A stretch of DNA of 54,141 nt from Candidatus Binatia bacterium (GTDB lineage: Bacteria > Desulfobacterota > Binatia > Bin18), in the NCBI GenBank assembly GCA_022824615.1, contig JAJDZM010000152.1:1-54141 (forward strand). The letters run 5' to 3'. Shown here one piece after another: positions 15,824 through 23,230 of the stretch; position 1 is the first letter of the stretch; the number at the start of each line of letters is the position of its first letter. The notes under the pieces are model-generated. The model had not been told where the DNA came from. It ran no database searches and saw nothing but the letters and a program-made list of their open reading frames with translations. The translations under genes and the position numbers were made by a program.

Positions 15824-17221
15824 ATGGAAGCGCAGACGACATATCCGCCGGTTGCAGCGGCCTCGCCTCAGGGACCCCCGCAACTGCCTTCCCTCGAACA
15901 TCTTGTCATTCAGGCCGAGTTGGGTCAGGACGAGATTGTGCGGACGGGGGTCGCCGGCCTGCATCCGGCGGACACCGCAGAGTTGTTGAATGTGCTGGAA
16001 GAGCCCGAGGTAAAGTACAAGGTATTTGGCTTTCTGGCCGCCCCGCAGGCAGCCGAAGTCTTAAGCCTCGTTTCCGCCCACACCAAAGACGATCTCGTTG
16101 CACGCCTGTCGGATGACGGGCTGGGAGATCTGGTCGAATATCTTGACTCTGATGATGCTACCGACTTGCTGGCTTCCCTCTCGGCGCGCCGCGCCCAAGC
16201 GGTTCTCGACGAAGTGCCGCAGGACGTGTCCGACGAAGTCACCCAACTCTTGCGCTATCCCGAGGATACCGCCGGTGGAATCATGCAGGTCGAGTATATG
16301 GCCGTGTCCCAAGGGACGCGTATCGACCAGGCTACTGAGATGATTCGCAGTCAGAGCGATGAAATCCCGGATATCCACAGTGTCTTTATCGTGAGTAACA
16401 CCAATCACCTCGTCGGCGTCCTCCCCCTCCGGAAGTTCATTCTCGCCCGCCCGTCTGATCTCGTCGAAACCGTCATGGACCAGCAGGTCATTTCGGTTCG
16501 GGTTGACCTGGACCAGGAACAGGTCGCCCAGATGTTTAAAAAATATGACCTGATTTCTCTGCCTGTGGTCAATGGCGAGGGATGCTTACTCGGACGGATT
16601 ACGGTCGATGACGTGGTGGATGTCATGGAAGAGGAGGCGACGGAAGACATTTATAAGCTCGCCGGTCTGGATGAAGAGGAAGAGGTGCTGGACTCGCCTT
16701 GGCAGTCGATCCGTCTTCGTTTGCCCTGGCTGGCGCTCAATTTGGTGACCACCACGCTGAGTGCTCTGGTCATTGCCTTCTTTGAAGGAACGATTCAGCA
16801 GATTGCCATTGCCGCGGCCTTTATGACGATTGTCGCAGCCCAAGGCGGGAATGCCGGCGTGCAAACGCTGACCGTTATCGTGCGGGGCATTGCGCTTGGG
16901 GAAGTCCCACTGACCCAAACCAAGCGGGTGTTAGTCAAGGAGCTGACCATCGCGCTGGGCAATGGTCTTGCCCTTGGCTGTGCGGCCGGCATCGTTGCCT
17001 ATCTGTGGAAGGGTGATGCCACACTGGGTGTCGTGCTGGCGCTGGCGCTGCTGGCCAACCTGATCATTGCGGCCTTTGTTGGGAGTATGGTCCCCCTGAC
17101 TCTCCGTCGCCTGGGGGTTGATCCGGCGGTGGCCTCAAACGTGTTTGTGACTGCGTGCACCGATATCTTTGGCTTTTTGTCTTTTTTGGGCATTCTGACC
17201 CTGTTTCTGCAATTTATCTGA
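15824..17221 (+). CDS. mgtE: Magnesium transporter MgtE
   Basis: 465 codons from the ATG at 15824. Family order is complete: N-terminal helical Mg-sensing domain (about 25-135, with HPADTAELLNVLEEPEVKYK), two CBS domains (about 140-265, with HLVGVLPLRKFI and LLGRITVDDVVDVMEEE), then five membrane helices (about 290-465) including AAQGGNAGVQTLTVIVRG, the pore signature. It forms a dimeric inner-membrane Mg2+ channel gated by Mg2+. An upstream in-frame start at 15665 would translate a palindromic element and is not preferred; no strong ribosome site is seen before 15824, presumably displaced by that element. Confidence 0.93.
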   Translation: MEAQTTYPPVAAASPQGPPQLPSLEHLVIQAELGQDEIVRTGVAGLHPADTAELLNVLEEPEVKYKVFGFLAAPQAAEVLSLVSAHTKDDLVARLSDDGLGDLVEYLDSDDATDLLASLSARRAQAVLDEVPQDVSDEVTQLLRYPEDTAGGIMQVEYMAVSQGTRIDQATEMIRSQSDEIPDIHSVFIVSNTNHLVGVLPLRKFILARPSDLVETVMDQQVISVRVDLDQEQVAQMFKKYDLISLPVVNGEGCLLGRITVDDVVDVMEEEATEDIYKLAGLDEEEEVLDSPWQSIRLRLPWLALNLVTTTLSALVIAFFEGTIQQIAIAAAFMTIVAAQGGNAGVQTLTVIVRGIALGEVPLTQTKRVLVKELTIALGNGLALGCAAGIVAYLWKGDATLGVVLALALLANLIIAAFVGSMVPLTLRRLGVDPAVASNVFVTACTDIFGFLSFLGILTLFLQFI

Positions 17222-17307
17222 AGGATATTGAGCGACTGCGCGACCAGGGCTATCTCAACCCCGAGGAATACGAACGGAAACGGGCGGAAATTCTGAAAGA
17301 ATTGTAA
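17218..17307 (+). pseudogene. SHOCT-like domain remnant overlapping the mgtE stop
   Basis: In the frame shifted from mgtE, 29 codons read IERLRDQGYLNPEEYERKRA and EILKEL before a TAA. This is typical of the short C-terminal SHOCT oligomerisation domain. No start codon or ribosome site of its own is present, and the N-terminal part is missing. It is either the stump of a lost gene or a tail reached only by frameshifting at the mgtE end. Confidence 0.5.
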
Positions 17308-17402
17308 GGACAGGCATGGACCTATCAATTTCTCTAATAATAGAAATTCGTATAATTCAGGCTGGGTTATCTTCCCAAGCCTATCTCGCCATGCTATAAG
17401 CC

Positions 17403-17507
17403 CTGTGTAAGTCCCGTAAACACAGATATACATAGCTGAGTTCTCCCCGACTCGGCGTGTATCGAGGCCCGTAGGTTTCCCCTCCTTTTTCCTGCGGGCC
17501 TTTTTTT
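17403..17507 (+). ncRNA. Candidate small RNA ending in an intrinsic terminator
   Basis: Three hairpins in a row: CTGTGT/ACACAG (17403-17425), then GATATACA with TGTATC enclosing CTGAGT/GACTCGG (17425-17463), then the terminator stem AGGCCCGTAGG/CCTGCGGGCCT (17465-17501) followed by seven Ts. TGCTATAA at 17392-17399 resembles a -10 box. No coding frame fits. It might instead be the trailer of mgtE. Confidence 0.5.
17465..17507 (+). terminator. Strong intrinsic terminator
   Basis: AGGCCCGTAGG pairs with CCTGCGGGCCT (one G-U) around a 15-base pyrimidine loop and is followed by TTTTTTT. It points along the plus strand and ends transcription from the mgtE side before the glutathione transferase gene. 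Confidence 0.85.
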
Positions 17508-17570
17508 GTACTTCTAGGGCCTTAGTACCAAATAGCCCGCTTTCAAATTGCGTCCTTTATCTCGCATCAT

Positions 17571-17590
17571 CCGTCTGTATAAACAGACGG
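17571..17590. promoter_or_regulatory. 20-bp perfect palindrome upstream of the GST gene, possible operator
   Basis: CCGTCTGT and ACAGACGG are perfect inverse complements around ATAA, 37 bases before the GST start. There is no T-run, so operator rather than terminator is preferred. The cognate regulator is unknown. Confidence 0.5.
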
Positions 17591-17627
17591 CGCATTATTT
17601 GAAAATATAATAGCGAAGGAGGAACGA

Positions 17628-18359
17628 ATGAAAATTGTCAGCTTCAAAACGTGCCCTTTTGTTCAACGCGTCACTGCCTTGCTAGAGGCCAAGCACGTTC
17701 CGTACGATATCGAATATATCGACCTCAGCAAGAAGCCGGCGTGGTTTCTCGAAGTCTCTCCGAACGGCCAGGTGCCGATTCTGATCACAGATGACGACCA
17801 GGTCCTGTTCGAATCCGATGCGATTGCCGAATACCTGGACGAAACGACGGGAACCCCAATTTCCGCTCACGACCCGGTCAAGAAAGCCCAAGACCGCGCC
17901 TGGTCCTACCTGGCTTCGAAGCATTACCTGCCGCAATGCAGTGCGCAGCGCAGTACAGATGAACAGACACTGGAGGAAGGCCGAGCAACACTGGGCACGG
18001 CCTTCGCCAAAATGGAAGCAAGAATAGAAGCGCGGCTTGGGGAAGGCCCCTACCTCGATGGAGACACTCTGGGCATGGTGGATATCGCCTGGCTGCCCTT
18101 GCTCCATCGTGCCGCGATTATCGAACGCTACACGGACTTTGACTTTCTCGAGGCATTTCCAAAAGTGAAGCGCTGGCAGGAAGCCATACTGGCAACAGGA
18201 ATTGCTGAAAAGTCGGTCGCTGAGGATTTTGAGAGCCGATTTACCGCATTTTACTTGGCGGATACGACTTATCTTGGTCAGCTCGCGAAAAAACAATCCG
18301 GAACAGCCTGCTGTGGACCAACGGAATGTCGCGAGGAAGACCTCGCGTGCTGTGCCTAG
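17628..18359 (+). CDS. Omega-like glutathione S-transferase with Cys-rich tail
   Basis: 243 codons. Thioredoxin-fold N-domain with CPFVQR, where Cys9 is the likely catalytic residue (omega/dehydroascorbate-reductase type rather than Ser/Tyr type), cis-Pro loop GQVPILI and glutathione-gamma-Glu motif ESDAIAEYL. A helical C-domain follows to about residue 215. The last 18 residues, ACCGPTECREEDLACCA, hold five cysteines and are not part of the usual fold; metal or metalloid binding or a redox relay is possible. GGAGG lies 6 bases before the ATG. Omega GSTs are known to reduce methylated arsenic and form mixed disulfides. The next gene exports arsenite, so an arsenic role is inferred. Confidence 0.82.
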   Translation: MKIVSFKTCPFVQRVTALLEAKHVPYDIEYIDLSKKPAWFLEVSPNGQVPILITDDDQVLFESDAIAEYLDETTGTPISAHDPVKKAQDRAWSYLASKHYLPQCSAQRSTDEQTLEEGRATLGTAFAKMEARIEARLGEGPYLDGDTLGMVDIAWLPLLHRAAIIERYTDFDFLEAFPKVKRWQEAILATGIAEKSVAEDFESRFTAFYLADTTYLGQLAKKQSGTACCGPTECREEDLACCA

Positions 18360-18429
18360 CGCGTTTCACGATAAGTAGCTGTGCGAGTGCGCTTTCGTCA
18401 TGCCGGACGTGATCCGGCCTCCATGCTTT

Positions 18430-18516
18430 GACTCCGCCCTTCGGCGGGGCTCAGGACAGGCTCAGCATGAACGGCCTTACGCTCGCCCTGAGCATAGCGG
18501 AGCGAAGTCGAAGGGC
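18430..18516. repeat. Dispersed repeat (GGCTCAGGACAGGCTCAG...), long copy 3
   Basis: GGGGCTCAGGACAGGCTCAG followed by GCATGAACGG, then CGCTCGCCCTGAGCATAGCG and GAAGTCGAAGGGCC form an inverted pair. The core matches the two in-frame copies inside the BamD-like gene. The 18360-18703 gap holds this repeat and the promoter region of the arsenite exporter. Confidence 0.8.
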
Positions 18517-18610
18517 CTATCCGGCGGCGGGGGGTCTGGATGCCCTAAACCCGCCCGTTCTCTCCTGAGAGTCGAAGGAAGTACGCACAATTCATACAGA
18601 TGTTTTCGAT

Positions 18611-18628
18611 TTGTAACGTCAGTGTCAT
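18611..18628 (+). promoter_or_regulatory. Pho-box-like site upstream of the ACR3 gene
   Basis: TTGTAAC-GTCA-GTGTCAT has the 7+4+7 spacing of a PhoB box (consensus half CTGTCAT). The second half matches 6 of 7 and the first 5 of 7. It lies about 75 bases before the arsenite-exporter start and resembles the site before oprP. Confidence 0.5.
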
Positions 18629-18703
18629 ATTCTTTAGTTTAGGTCACAGGGCCCGAGTTTTTCCCTTTTGGACTCCGTTTTCTTTCAAGAGTAGAGTACA
18701 CCA

Positions 18704-19963
18704 ATGGCAACCAAACCATCTCCGTTCAAGCCGTCACAGGGGTTGAGTGCTTTTGAGCGCTACCTCACCGTCTGGGTCCTGTTGTGCATTGCCGCGGGCA
18801 TCGGTCTGGGGAGTGTCGCACCGGGTATGGCGACCTTTCTCGACGGGCTCTCCCTGTATGTTGGCGATGCGCCAGTGGTCTCGATTCCGATTGCGATCTG
18901 TCTGTTCTTCATGATGTACCCCATCATGGTCAAAATCGACTTTGCCGAGGTCGTTCGAGCGGGGAAAAGCGTCCGACCGGTTGGACTCACCCTGTTTATC
19001 AATTGGGCCATTAAACCCTTCACCATGTATGCGATTGCCGTTCTTTTTCTCGGGACCTTCTTTCTCGATGTGATCGGTCCGGATGCCGTTGACCACGTTA
19101 AGATGCCGTTCGGTCTCAATCTGCCGGTGGGGTCGTCTTACGGCTCCGGGACCGTCGTGGTGGTTGACGGCATCAAGATGTTGGAGGTGCCGCTGTGGCG
19201 CAGCTATCTGGCGGGTTGTATCCTGCTGGGCATCGCACCCTGTACGGCCATGGTCCTGGTCTGGGGCTATCTGGCCAAGGGCAATGATGGGCTGACGCTT
19301 GTCATGGTCGCGATTAATTCCCTGACCATGCTCGTCCTGTACGGTGTGCTGGGCGATGTCCTTCTCGGGATCGGCCGTCTGCCGGTCCCCTGGCAGGCCC
19401 TGCTGCTGTCTATTGGCGTGTATGTCGCCCTTCCGCTGGTGGCCGGCTACTGCTCGCGTCAGTGGATTATACGGACCAAAGGCGAACAATGGTTCCGTGA
19501 GCGTTTTCTCCATTTTCTCACCCCGGTCACTATTAGCGCCCTCCTCATCACTCTGGTCCTGCTGTTCTCTCTTAAAGGCGAAATGATTTTGTCCAAGCCG
19601 CTGATGATCGTCTGGATTGCGATTCCCCTCTTCATTCAAACGATCCTTGTTTTCGTGCTGGCGTACGGACTGGCGAGAGTTCTCAGACTGTCGTACCAGA
19701 ATGCGGCCCCAACTGCGCTCATTGGGGCCTCCAACCATTTCGAGGTAGCCATTGCCACAGCAACCATGCTGTTTGGGCTGTCATCCGGAGCCGCCCTGGC
19801 GACCGTTGTGGGCGTGCTCATCGAGGTCCCGGTGATGCTGCTGCTGGTGCGCTTCTGCCAGCGCACCCGGGGCTGGTTTGCCTCGACCGCTCCCGCTTCT
19901 ACCCTCCAATCCGCTCAGGGAGTATCACCCCAGGAAAGACAAACCACCGCGCAGTCGCATTGA
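18704..19963 (+). CDS. acr3: ACR3-family arsenite efflux permease
   Basis: 419 codons, ten predicted membrane helices. ACR3 signatures are clear: [17 protein letters not shown] in helix 2-3, [19 protein letters not shown] with the Cys known to be essential in the family, and [19 protein letters not shown] near the end. It exports arsenite by proton antiport across the inner membrane. Downstream lie a receiver protein and the phosphate regulon; a Pho-box-like site precedes it. Arsenate enters cells through phosphate uptake systems, so co-induction with pst would be protective. No arsC or arsR gene is in the window. Confidence 0.9.
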   Translation: MATKPSPFKPSQGLSAFERYLTVWVLLCIAAGIGLGSVAPGMATFLDGLSLYVGDAPVVSIPIAICLFFMMYPIMVKIDFAEVVRAGKSVRPVGLTLFINWAIKPFTMYAIAVLFLGTFFLDVIGPDAVDHVKMPFGLNLPVGSSYGSGTVVVVDGIKMLEVPLWRSYLAGCILLGIAPCTAMVLVWGYLAKGNDGLTLVMVAINSLTMLVLYGVLGDVLLGIGRLPVPWQALLLSIGVYVALPLVAGYCSRQWIIRTKGEQWFRERFLHFLTPVTISALLITLVLLFSLKGEMILSKPLMIVWIAIPLFIQTILVFVLAYGLARVLRLSYQNAAPTALIGASNHFEVAIATATMLFGLSSGAALATVVGVLIEVPVMLLLVRFCQRTRGWFASTAPASTLQSAQGVSPQERQTTAQSH

Positions 19964-19985
19964 AAATCATTGCTTCTTCACAGGC

Positions 19986-20003
19986 TTGTCATATTCCTGC
20001 AAT
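19986..20003 (+). promoter_or_regulatory. Pho-box-like site upstream of the receiver gene
   Basis: TTGTCAT-ATTC-CTGCAAT shows 7+4+7 spacing; the halves match CTGTCAT at 6 and 5 of 7. It lies 48 bases before the TTG start of the receiver gene. Confidence 0.4.
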
Positions 20004-20050
20004 CTCACATTCCTACCGTCCCCCTCTGGCCGTAAGGAGGGAACGTCCTG

Positions 20051-20464
20051 TTGAAAAAAGTTCTGGTCGTGGAGGATGAGCCCAGTATCGCTCACCTGAT
20101 TGCTTATAATCTGGAGCAAGCGGGCTACTGCGTCGAAATCGCCGAAGATGGAGAGCAGGCCTGCGCGCGGGTTGAATCCTTTGTGCCCGACTTGGTGACC
20201 TTAGACCTCCTGTTGCCGCTGAAAAGCGGCTGGCAGGTCCTCGAATATATTCGCCGGCATCCAGATGCGCGCGTCCGTCAGATGCCGATTATCGCGGTGA
20301 GCGCCCTTGCTTCTCAGCGGCAGCAAAAAGAACTGCAACACAGCGGCGTATACTCCTGTTTAAGCAAGCCGTTTTCCATTGCCGAACTCTGTCGGCTCGT
20401 CCACCACCAGCTCTCCCCCGCTTTGAACAAGTCGAGACCCGCAGGCTATCGGGCAATCGGCTAA
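20051..20464 (+). CDS. Single-domain response regulator (receiver only)
   Basis: 137 codons starting with TTG, chosen because AAGGAGG lies 10 bases upstream and the receiver fold begins at once (KKVLVVEDEPSIAHLIAYNL). Acidic pocket EDE, phosphoacceptor Asp in LVTLDLLLPLKSG near residue 53, conserved Ser in VSALAS and Lys in LSKPF are all present. There is no DNA-binding domain. Its place between the arsenite exporter and the phosphate porin, with a Pho-box-like site upstream, suggests it is tied to phosphate signalling, perhaps as a phosphate sink for PhoR. That is inference. Confidence 0.85.
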   Translation: MKKVLVVEDEPSIAHLIAYNLEQAGYCVEIAEDGEQACARVESFVPDLVTLDLLLPLKSGWQVLEYIRRHPDARVRQMPIIAVSALASQRQQKELQHSGVYSCLSKPFSIAELCRLVHHQLSPALNKSRPAGYRAIG

Positions 20465-20512
20465 CCTCGTCAATGCATACCCGACCTGGATCTTCACACA
20501 CTCATAACGGCC

Positions 20513-20530
20513 CTGTCACTTTCTTGTAAC
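20513..20530 (+). promoter_or_regulatory. Pho box upstream of the phosphate porin
   Basis: CTGTCAC-TTTC-TTGTAAC: the first half is a perfect PhoB half-site and the second matches 5 of 7, with the standard 4-base spacer. It lies 124 bases before the oprP-like ATG and heads the whole pst-pho gene run, so PhoB control is well supported. Confidence 0.7.
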
Positions 20531-20653
20531 AGCCCGCCCTTACCCTCTTCACCTCTGGCCCGCACGAGAGGAGGTGATCTGCAGAAATATGCGTCAACCG
20601 AGCTGGAGAAAAGTCAGAGCAAGAATTCAACACTGGAGGAGGAGACATACTCT

Positions 20654-22069
20654 ATGAGACGATTGGGATTAGCGTTTTGCATCGGCCTTGTTGCGGCCGG
20701 GCTGCTGCTGGCACGACCAGCCCAGGCCAAGAATGTGGCCGCGGAAATCCTGGATATTCTGAAAGCCAATGGGCAGATCAGCGAGGAGCAGTACCGCGAC
20801 CTGATGATTAAGGCCCAGGCTGAGGATGAGAAGGTCGAAGCCGCCTCGAGCCTGACCCAAAAAGTCGAGGGCTTAGAGAAAAACGTCGGCAAGAAGAACT
20901 TTCTGGCCGCCTACTGGAAGAGCGGGCTGCGGCTCGACTCGGCCGATGGCCAATTCAAGCTGAAAATCGGTGGTCGGATCATGAACGACTGGGCCGTCTA
21001 CAGCACGGATAAAAAGGTCCGGCGACAGTTTGGTCGAATCGGCGATGGCACGGAGTTCCGGCGGGCGCGCTTTTTCATGGAAGGCAGCGTCTACGGCAAC
21101 ATCAAGTACAAATTTCAGTACGACTTCGCCAGCTCCGATCCATTCAAGGACGCCTATATTCAGCTGAGGAAGCTCCCGATGGCCGGGAACTTCACGGTCG
21201 GCCATTTCAAGGAGCCGTTCTCGCTCGAAGAGCTGACCAGCAGTAAATACATCACCTTTATGGAGCGCTCGCTGCCCAATGTGTTCTCCAGCGGCCGCAA
21301 CCTCGGCGTGCGCCTGAACCGGGCCTTTATGGATAAGCGCGCCACCGCAGCGTTCGGCTTTTTCCGGGAAGGCAACCCGGCCGACACAGATACGACTTTC
21401 GGCAATAGCGGGACCTATAACGCCACCACCCGACTGACCATGCTGCCCTGGTATGTGGAAAAGGGCCGGCAACTCGTTCACCTCGGCCTCTCTTACCGCC
21501 ACGCCTTCCACGATAAGGGCGAGCGGGTTCGCTTTCGTCAGCGGCCCGAAGCCCACCTCGGCCCTCGGTTCGTGGAAACCCCCAGGTTCCACATCGAGGA
21601 CGTGGACTACTTCAACCCCGAAGTGGCGCTGGTCTACGGCCCGGCCTCGTTGCAGTTCGAGTGGATGAGTGCCTTGGTTGACCGACCTTCGGGCGACGAC
21701 ATCCAGTACGACGGGTTCTACGTCTTCGGCAGCTTCTTCCTGACTGGCGAGAACAGGCCCTACAAGACCTCCAGCGGCGCGTTCGACCGGGTCAAGCCCA
21801 GGAACAATTTCGACTGGAAGGGTGGCTACGGGGCGCTGGAACTCGCGGCCCGCTATTCGATGCTGGACCTGAACGACGAGGATATGAACGGTGGTGAGCT
21901 GAGCAACTTCACCTTCGGCGTCAACTGGTATCTTAACCCCAACGTGCGCTTCATGCTCAACTACGTGCGGGCCATGTTGGACGAGGATGACTGCTACTAC
22001 AAAGGCGACATGGGCGATCACTGCGGCGACGCCGACATCGTCCAGGCACGTTTTCAGGTGGACTTCTAA
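20654..22069 (+). CDS. oprP: Phosphate-selective porin, OprO/OprP type
   Basis: 471 codons. Signal peptide MRRLGLAFCIGLVAAGLLLA...AQA cleaved near residue 25, a short helical or coiled segment (about 30-75), then a beta barrel ending in Phe (QARFQVDF), as outer-membrane proteins do. Barrel signatures include KIGGRIMNDWAVYS, EFRRARFFMEGSVYGNIKYK, FKDAYIQL and GHFKEPFSLEELTSSKYITF. It forms an outer-membrane channel for phosphate or polyphosphate. GGAGGAG precedes the ATG. It is the first gene of the Pho run and lies 19 bases before pstS. Selectivity between phosphate and polyphosphate cannot be told. Confidence 0.9.
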   Translation: MRRLGLAFCIGLVAAGLLLARPAQAKNVAAEILDILKANGQISEEQYRDLMIKAQAEDEKVEAASSLTQKVEGLEKNVGKKNFLAAYWKSGLRLDSADGQFKLKIGGRIMNDWAVYSTDKKVRRQFGRIGDGTEFRRARFFMEGSVYGNIKYKFQYDFASSDPFKDAYIQLRKLPMAGNFTVGHFKEPFSLEELTSSKYITFMERSLPNVFSSGRNLGVRLNRAFMDKRATAAFGFFREGNPADTDTTFGNSGTYNATTRLTMLPWYVEKGRQLVHLGLSYRHAFHDKGERVRFRQRPEAHLGPRFVETPRFHIEDVDYFNPEVALVYGPASLQFEWMSALVDRPSGDDIQYDGFYVFGSFFLTGENRPYKTSSGAFDRVKPRNNFDWKGGYGALELAARYSMLDLNDEDMNGGELSNFTFGVNWYLNPNVRFMLNYVRAMLDEDDCYYKGDMGDHCGDADIVQARFQVDF

Positions 22070-22088
22070 ACCCTAGAAAGGAGAGAGT

Positions 22089-23057
22089 ATGAAAATGCGA
22101 AAACTACTGGCCCTGTGTGGAGCCGTGGCGCTGAGCGCCTCGGTGGCAAACGCCCAGACGATTCAGGTCGATGCCGAGCTACCCAGCTATGAAAAGGTCA
22201 GCGGTATCTCGGGCAATCTGAACAGCATCGGCTCGGACACCCTCAACAACCTGATGACCCTCTGGGCCGAAGGATTTAAGAAAGTCTACCCCAACGTGAA
22301 CGTCCAGATCGAAGGCAAGGGCTCAAGTACGGCCCCCCCGGCGTTGATTGAAGCCACGGCCCAACTCGGCCCCATGTCCCGTGCCATGAAGAGTCAAGAG
22401 ATGGACGAGTTTGAGAAGAAGTTCGGGTACAAACCGACCCCGATTCGGACCTCGCTCGACTCACTGGCCGTCTTTGTCAACAAGGACAATCCGATTCAGG
22501 GGCTCAACATTCAGCAGGTCGATTCCCTGTTCTCGAAAAACCGCAAATGTGACGCACCTCTGGATACTGCCACCTGGGGAGACCTGGGTCTGACAGGAAA
22601 CTGGGCCTCAGCTCCGATCAGCCTGTACGGCCGGAATTCCGCCTCCGGCACCTATGGCTTCTTCAAGAAGGTCGCGCTGTGCAAGGGAGACTACAAGGAT
22701 ACGGTGAAAGAGCAGCCGGGCTCAGCCTCTGTGGTTCAAGGTGTGAGCGAAGACCGCAACGGCGCGGGCTATAGCGGTATCGGCTACACGACCTCGGGCG
22801 TGCGCCCCATCCCCTTGGTCAAAGAGGGCAGCGACTATGTCGAGCCCACCTACGAGAACGTGGCCAGCGGGAAGTACCCCCTGTCCCGTTTCCTGTATGT
22901 CTATGTGAACAAAGAACCGAACAGGGCGCTCGATCCCCTGACCAAGGAATTTCTCAAGTTTGTCCTGAGCAAAGAAGGCCAAGAGATCGTGGTCAAGGAC
23001 GGCTACTACCCCATGTCTGCCAAGCTGGTGAATAAAGACCGGGCGGCCTTGGAATAA
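22089..23057 (+). CDS. pstS: Periplasmic phosphate-binding protein PstS
   Basis: 322 codons. Signal peptide [20 protein letters not shown]...A to about residue 22. Phosphate-binding signatures [37 protein letters not shown] and [13 protein letters not shown] are intact. It captures phosphate in the periplasm and delivers it to PstCA. AAGGAGAGAG precedes the ATG. It is separated from pstC by 173 bases that hold a palindromic element and a GC-rich hairpin, an arrangement that would make pstS mRNA more abundant than the permease mRNA. Confidence 0.95.
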   Translation: MKMRKLLALCGAVALSASVANAQTIQVDAELPSYEKVSGISGNLNSIGSDTLNNLMTLWAEGFKKVYPNVNVQIEGKGSSTAPPALIEATAQLGPMSRAMKSQEMDEFEKKFGYKPTPIRTSLDSLAVFVNKDNPIQGLNIQQVDSLFSKNRKCDAPLDTATWGDLGLTGNWASAPISLYGRNSASGTYGFFKKVALCKGDYKDTVKEQPGSASVVQGVSEDRNGAGYSGIGYTTSGVRPIPLVKEGSDYVEPTYENVASGKYPLSRFLYVYVNKEPNRALDPLTKEFLKFVLSKEGQEIVVKDGYYPMSAKLVNKDRAALE

Positions 23058-23079
23058 ACGCCCTTCTTACGCACTTTCG

Positions 23080-23133
23080 AAAGAGGAAATGTGTCCTCCA
23101 ATAGTATTATAGTGTTGGCCACGTTTCCTCTTT
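23080..23133. repeat. Palindromic element, copy 9 (pstS-pstC gap)
   Basis: AAAGAGGAAATGTGTCC pairs with GGCCACGTTTCCTCTTT across TCCAATAGTATTATAGTGTT. It lies 22 bases after the pstS stop. Confidence 0.9.
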
Positions 23134-23153
23134 ATACCAGGATGAAGTCGCAG

Positions 23154-23177
23154 AAGGGCGGGAGGTCCCCCGCCCTT
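23154..23177 (+). terminator. GC-rich hairpin between pstS and pstC, likely partial terminator
   Basis: AAGGGCGGG and CCCGCCCTT form a perfect 9-bp stem with a 6-base loop, followed by CCTCTTTCTCT. The T-run is poor, so attenuation or 3'-end protection of pstS mRNA is more likely than full termination. Confidence 0.6.
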
Positions 23178-23230
23178 CCTCTTTCTCTACCGCTTGCCCT
23201 GTTCGCAGAATAGCATAAGGTAGGTTTACC

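Noticed and set aside
18734..19738. A 334-codon minus-strand frame opposite acr3
   Set aside because: The translation is a highly charged mirror of membrane helices with no recognisable fold.
20873..22021. A 382-codon minus-strand frame opposite the phosphate porin
   Set aside because: The plus-strand porin has a signal peptide, family motifs, C-terminal Phe and a ribosome site; the antisense frame has none of these.
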